Program-made: the position numbers and the translations under genes | From: Phycisphaerae bacterium | GTDB lineage: Bacteria > Planctomycetota > Phycisphaerae > Phycisphaerales > SM1A02 | Direction: 5' to 3' | DNA: 64,000 nucleotides | NCBI GenBank assembly: GCA_016795035.1 | Contig: JAEUIT010000086.1 | Span: 124,001 to 188,000, forward strand | Notes under the pieces: generated by a model | Database searches by the model: none | The model's input: only the letters and a program-made list of their open reading frames with translations | Told to the model about the DNA's origin: nothing | Shown here: positions 60,631-64,000 of the stretch, piece after piece | How the letters are laid out: every line of letters starts with the position of its first letter | Position numbering within the stretch: position 1 is the first letter of the stretch

Positions 60631-62391
60631 TCAGCCCACGCTCGCCGGCTGCTCGGTCGGCGGCGCCGTCGCGGCGCCGGGCGGAATGACCGACGGGCGC
60701 TCGTCGACGGGCGGCGTACGCAAGTTCGGCCACACCTCGGTCTCAAGCTGCTGCACGTCAATCGGCGCCCACGTCGCGCCGGCGAGCCCGGCGAGCGTGC
60801 CGGTCGCGAACGCGATGTCGACGAGCGCCTTCTGCCACGAGGCCAGCGCGTTGACCTCGCGGCTCTGCGCGTCGGCGAGCCGCGTCGAGGCGTCGAGCAC
60901 GTCTTGGCTCGTGCGCACGCCCACGTCGAACTGGCGCTTCTCGCCTTCGTACGTGCGGGCCGCGAGGACCGTCTCGAGGCGCGCCGCCAGGATCCGCTGC
61001 CACGCCGTCTCGAGGCGCACGACCGCGTCGTAGACCTCGCTGCGAATCGCCTGCGAGCGCGCCTCTTTCGTCGCGAGGCGCTGCAGCCGGACGAGCACCG
61101 CGCGGGCCAGCAGGTTCTTCGCGGCTTCGTTGCCGAGCGGGATCTCGCCGCGGAGCGCGACCGAGTAGTTGTCCTGCTCGAGGTCGCCGATATTCGAAAG
61201 CGCGAGCCCCGCGCCTTCGCCTTGGCCGAACGGCTGGTAGGAGTAGTCGAAGACGAAGTTCGGCAACGCCTGATTCTGCTGGAAGGCCACGCGGATCGCA
61301 TCGGACGCGAGCTGCAGCTCGAGCTCGAGCATCTCCATGCGGTTGTCGATCGCCCGCGCGGCGAGCTCGTGCGGATCGAGCGCGAGTCCGAGCGGCGCGG
61401 GCTGCGTCTTCGGGACGAGCAGCGTGTCGCTCTCGACCGGCATGTCGGACTTGTTCATCGCCCGCTTGAGCGCGCGGACGCGCTCCTTGAGCGTGCCGGT
61501 CGCGATGATGATGTTCTCGATCGTTCCGCCGACGCCGCTCTCGGCGCGGGTCACTTCGATCTCCGGCGCGTCGCCCTCGGCCACACGGCGCCGCGCGCGT
61601 TCGAGCTGCGCCATCGCGAGATCGAACTGCTGCTGGCGCACCTCGAGATCGCGGTACGCGCCGTACACGTCCCAGTAGATCTTCTCGGCGTCGGCCAGGA
61701 TGCGCAGCACCTCGAGCTTCGTGCGCGCCGACGCGATCTGGCCGTCGTGCTCCGCGATGCGGATCGATGCGGTGTTCACGTTCGCGCCGGCGTTGCGGAG
61801 GAGCGGCTGGCTGATCGAGAAGCCGACGCCGGTGCCCCACTCGCCGAATCCGTCGATGTTCGTGCCCGCGTTCGAGTCGGTGCGCGAGACTTCGCCCGAG
61901 AGGTCGATCGTGCCGCCGGTGACGAGCGGGAACTGCACGCCGACGCTGCCGTTGTCGTTGTCGATCTTGTCGCCGAAGGCGGGATCGGTGATGAGGTTGC
62001 CGCCGCTGCGCGAGACCGACGCGAAGAGCGTCGCCTCGAACTTCGCGCGCTCGGCGTCGAGCGTGCGCTGCGCGATCTCGGGCTCGACGAGCTGCGTGCG
62101 CAGGTCGAGGTTGTTGCGCATCGTCTCGGAGCGGACCTCTTCGAGCGTTACGTCGGCCTGCGACGGCCATTCAGGCTTCGGGTTGCGCTTCTCGAGCGCT
62201 TGCTTCGTCGCTTCCTCGGCGGTGACCGGAGGCTTCGTCGACTCCGCGGCGAGATCCTTCGTGACGATGTCGTGCAGGCGATCGGTCGGCGCGTGATACA
62301 CGCTCCGATCGTTGTCGAAGAGACCGACGGAACAGCCGCCGACGCCGAGCGAACCGAGCGCGAGGAGCGCCACCCGCGAAACGTCATTCAT
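60631..62391 (-). CDS. TolC-family outer-membrane efflux lipoprotein
   Basis: 586 residues with a signal peptide and lipobox VGGC. The long alpha-helical hairpin repeats of TolC proteins are visible twice, for example NNLDLRTQLVEPEIAQRTLD and RAIDNRMEMLELELQLASDA, with beta-strand segments such as GTGVGFSISQPLLRNAG. It belongs to the outer membrane efflux protein family. The upstream permease gene overlaps it by eight bases, so this is the exit duct for the MacB-like transporter. Confidence 0.9.
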   Translation of the reverse strand: MNDVSRVALLALGSLGVGGCSVGLFDNDRSVYHAPTDRLHDIVTKDLAAESTKPPVTAEEATKQALEKRNPKPEWPSQADVTLEEVRSETMRNNLDLRTQLVEPEIAQRTLDAERAKFEATLFASVSRSGGNLITDPAFGDKIDNDNGSVGVQFPLVTGGTIDLSGEVSRTDSNAGTNIDGFGEWGTGVGFSISQPLLRNAGANVNTASIRIAEHDGQIASARTKLEVLRILADAEKIYWDVYGAYRDLEVRQQQFDLAMAQLERARRRVAEGDAPEIEVTRAESGVGGTIENIIIATGTLKERVRALKRAMNKSDMPVESDTLLVPKTQPAPLGLALDPHELAARAIDNRMEMLELELQLASDAIRVAFQQNQALPNFVFDYSYQPFGQGEGAGLALSNIGDLEQDNYSVALRGEIPLGNEAAKNLLARAVLVRLQRLATKEARSQAIRSEVYDAVVRLETAWQRILAARLETVLAARTYEGEKRQFDVGVRTSQDVLDASTRLADAQSREVNALASWQKALVDIAFATGTLAGLAGATWAPIDVQQLETEVWPNLRTPPVDERPSVIPPGAATAPPTEQPASVG

Positions 62392-63625
62392 GTCGAAGAG
62401 CCTCGATCGGATCGAGTCGAGCCGCCTTGATCGCGGGGAACATGCCGAAGAGAACGCCGACGATCGCGCAGAAGCCGAAGCTCATCGCCACTGCCCAGAG
62501 CGGCACTTCCGCCTTCTCGAGTCCGGCGTTGGGAATCTTGGTGAGGCCGAAGGCGAGCGACTGGCCGATCGCGACACCGACGAATCCGCCGGCGAGACAG
62601 AGCGTCACGGCCTCGAGCAGGAACTGCATCAGGATCGCGGCGGGCGTGGCGCCGACCGCCTTGCGCAGGCCGATCTCGCGCGTGCGCTCCGAGACCGAGA
62701 CCAACATGATGTTCATGATGCCGATGCCGCCGACGAGCAGGCTGATCCCGACGATGCCGCCGGCGATCGCCGTCACGCTCGCGGCGAGCGCCTTGAACTG
62801 GCTGATGTACTGATCGATCGCCTCGACCGCGAAGGTGTCGGGCTCGCCGGCGCCGAGGCCGCGCTCGCGGCGCAGGATGAACCGGATCTCGCTCTTCGCC
62901 TCGTCGGAGAGTTCCGGGCTCTTCACGAGCGCGGAACAGCGCATGAAGAAGAACTTGTCCTGGAGCTTCTCGGCCACGGAGAACGGAACGAAGATCTCGC
63001 TCTTGTTCGCCGACATGCCGAACATCATCGATTGGATCGTCTCGACGACGCCGACGATCAGGAAGCGCCGTCCGCCAAGCAGGATGTGCTCGCCCACCGG
63101 ATCGTTCTCGAGCTTGAGTTCCTTGATCGCCGCCTCGTTGACGACGCAGACTTGCCGAGCCTGATCGACGTCGATCTGCGTGAACGGCCGCCCGAAGAGA
63201 ATGCCGCGGCGCTCGCACTGGTGCCAGTCCGGCCAGATGCCGACGATCGAAAGGCCTTCGAGGCGAGCGTCGTCGCTTTCGACGGTCATGCCGATCTCGG
63301 TGATCGGCGTGATCGCCTTCACCGACGGCGCGCCTTCGGCGATCGCGAGGACCTCATGCGGCTTGAGGCGAATCTCTTCCCACGGATAGAGGTTGCGCGG
63401 CGCGTTGTCCGGACGGTTCGGAAAGATGAAGATCTTGCTCGCGCCGAAACTCTCGAACTCGGTGAGCACCTTCGTCTTCAGGCCCATGAGCGTCGCGATC
63501 ACGGCCGTGACGCTCGCGACGCCCACGATGATGCCGAGCGTGGTGAGCGCGGAGCGCGCTTTGTTGGCCCAGATCTGCGCGATGGCGAGGCCGATCGCCT
63601 GGAGATAGAAGAGCGGATTCAGCAC
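62384..63625 (-). CDS. MacB-type ABC transporter permease
   Basis: 413 residues from a GTG at 63625. One N-terminal membrane helix (KARSALTTLGIIVGVASVTA) is followed by a large periplasmic MacB-PCD domain (about 50-280) and three C-terminal membrane helices, ending with PAIKAARLDPIEALRHE, a family hallmark. It is a mechanotransmission-type permease that exports lipoproteins, peptides or macrolides. It overlaps both neighbours. The partner ATPase is encoded separately, unlike E. coli MacB. Confidence 0.92.
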   Translation of the reverse strand: MLNPLFYLQAIGLAIAQIWANKARSALTTLGIIVGVASVTAVIATLMGLKTKVLTEFESFGASKIFIFPNRPDNAPRNLYPWEEIRLKPHEVLAIAEGAPSVKAITPITEIGMTVESDDARLEGLSIVGIWPDWHQCERRGILFGRPFTQIDVDQARQVCVVNEAAIKELKLENDPVGEHILLGGRRFLIVGVVETIQSMMFGMSANKSEIFVPFSVAEKLQDKFFFMRCSALVKSPELSDEAKSEIRFILRRERGLGAGEPDTFAVEAIDQYISQFKALAASVTAIAGGIVGISLLVGGIGIMNIMLVSVSERTREIGLRKAVGATPAAILMQFLLEAVTLCLAGGFVGVAIGQSLAFGLTKIPNAGLEKAEVPLWAVAMSFGFCAIVGVLFGMFPAIKAARLDPIEALRHE

Positions 63626-64000
63626 GCGGCGGCCTCCCCGGTGCGGGCGGGAGGCGTCTGGCGGGCCGCGGCGCGCTGGCGCTGCCGCTCGTTGACGTCG
63701 TCGACGAAGCGACCCGCCTGGTCCTTCTCGATCGGGAGGTCGGAGAGGATCTGGCCGTCGCGGAGGCGAATCACGCGCTTGCAGTGCGCGGCAACGTCGT
63801 CTTCGTGCGTGACGATGATGACCGTCTGGCCTTCGGCGTGCAGTTGTCGGAAGAGCGCGAGGATGTCGAGCGTGGTCGCGCTGTCGAGGTTGCCGGTGGG
63901 CTCGTCGGCCATCAGGATCGCCGGACGATTGAGGATCGCGCGGGCAATCGCGACGCGCTGCTTCTGGCCGCCCGAGAGCTGATTCGGACGGTGCGTCATG
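63619..64000 (-). CDS. MacB-type ABC ATPase, N-terminal part outside window
   Basis: 126 C-terminal residues; the gene continues past the right edge. The signature PNQLSGGQKQRVAIARAI, Walker B ILMADEPTGNLDS and switch histidine IVTHEDDVAAHC are present; Walker A lies outside. The LolD/MacB-like form is clear. Its stop overlaps the permease start by seven bases. The last 35 residues are a charged extension. Confidence 0.92.
   Translation of the reverse strand, partial: MTHRPNQLSGGQKQRVAIARAILNRPAILMADEPTGNLDSATTLDILALFRQLHAEGQTVIIVTHEDDVAAHCKRVIRLRDGQILSDLPIEKDQAGRFVDDVNERQRQRAAARQTPPARTGEAAAC

Overview
The window is GC-rich bacterial DNA, densely coding on both strands. Gene content points to the phylum Planctomycetota, most likely a member of or near the class Phycisphaerae. 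The evidence is a DUF1501 protein next to a planctomycete-type cytochrome c protein, two exported proteins ending in a duplicated calcium-loop tail that finishes in LLGAWG, PAPG-type C-terminal sorting signals, ECF-like sigma factors, and pseudopilins of the kind common in this phylum. The assignment comes from recognising families by eye; no database search was run.

Layout. 0-2.4 kb: DUF1501 protein (5' end outside the window) and a membrane cytochrome c / leucine-rich protein. 2.4-7.6 kb: TPR sulfotransferase, zinc-ribbon membrane protein, acetyl-CoA synthetase and an overlapping MntR regulator. 7.8-12.4 kb: ABC-2 exporter and an EmrAB-like efflux pair. 12.5-16.8 kb: a manganese/zinc ABC importer behind two MntR-like operators, with both permeases carrying DtxR-like tails. 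16.9-20.6 kb: sorting-signal protein, pilin-like protein, LLGAWG-tailed protein and a small sigma region 4 protein. 20.9-31.7 kb: an HD-GYP protein and receiver, then a type II secretion / type IV pilus-like assembly cluster (secretin, PilM/N/O-like proteins, two pseudopilins) and a small PilZ-like protein. 31.9-38.7 kb: truncated DUF1015, serA, serC, two-domain esterase, transglutaminase. 37.9-41.7 kb: phosphatase, flavin reductase, zinc-ribbon protein, radical SAM enzyme and an Lgt-like membrane enzyme in one operon. 41.9-42.2 kb: tmRNA. 42.3-47.9 kb: an accessory-looking stretch with REP-like repeats, GIY-YIG nuclease, DUF4375 protein, twin nucleotidyltransferases and a 36-bp tandem array. 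47.9-60.6 kb: a membrane protein/XRE pair, exported proteins, a serpin, an exported methyltransferase, a beta-helix protein, and sigma/anti-sigma genes. 60.6-64 kb: a TolC-like outer-membrane lipoprotein with a MacB-like ABC transporter that runs off the end.

Most striking signal. The non-palindromic 8-mer CTGCAACG, always preceded by G or C, occurs 56 times by hand count on the two strands together, almost once per kb. It lies inside genes of unrelated function, often through codons (GTT, GCA) that are otherwise uncommon here, and some copies form inverted-pair hairpins between genes. This is how DNA uptake sequences behave in Neisseria and Haemophilus. None is found between 41549 and 47112, where the accessory features cluster. 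I propose it is an undescribed uptake-type signal, which remains to be tested genome-wide.
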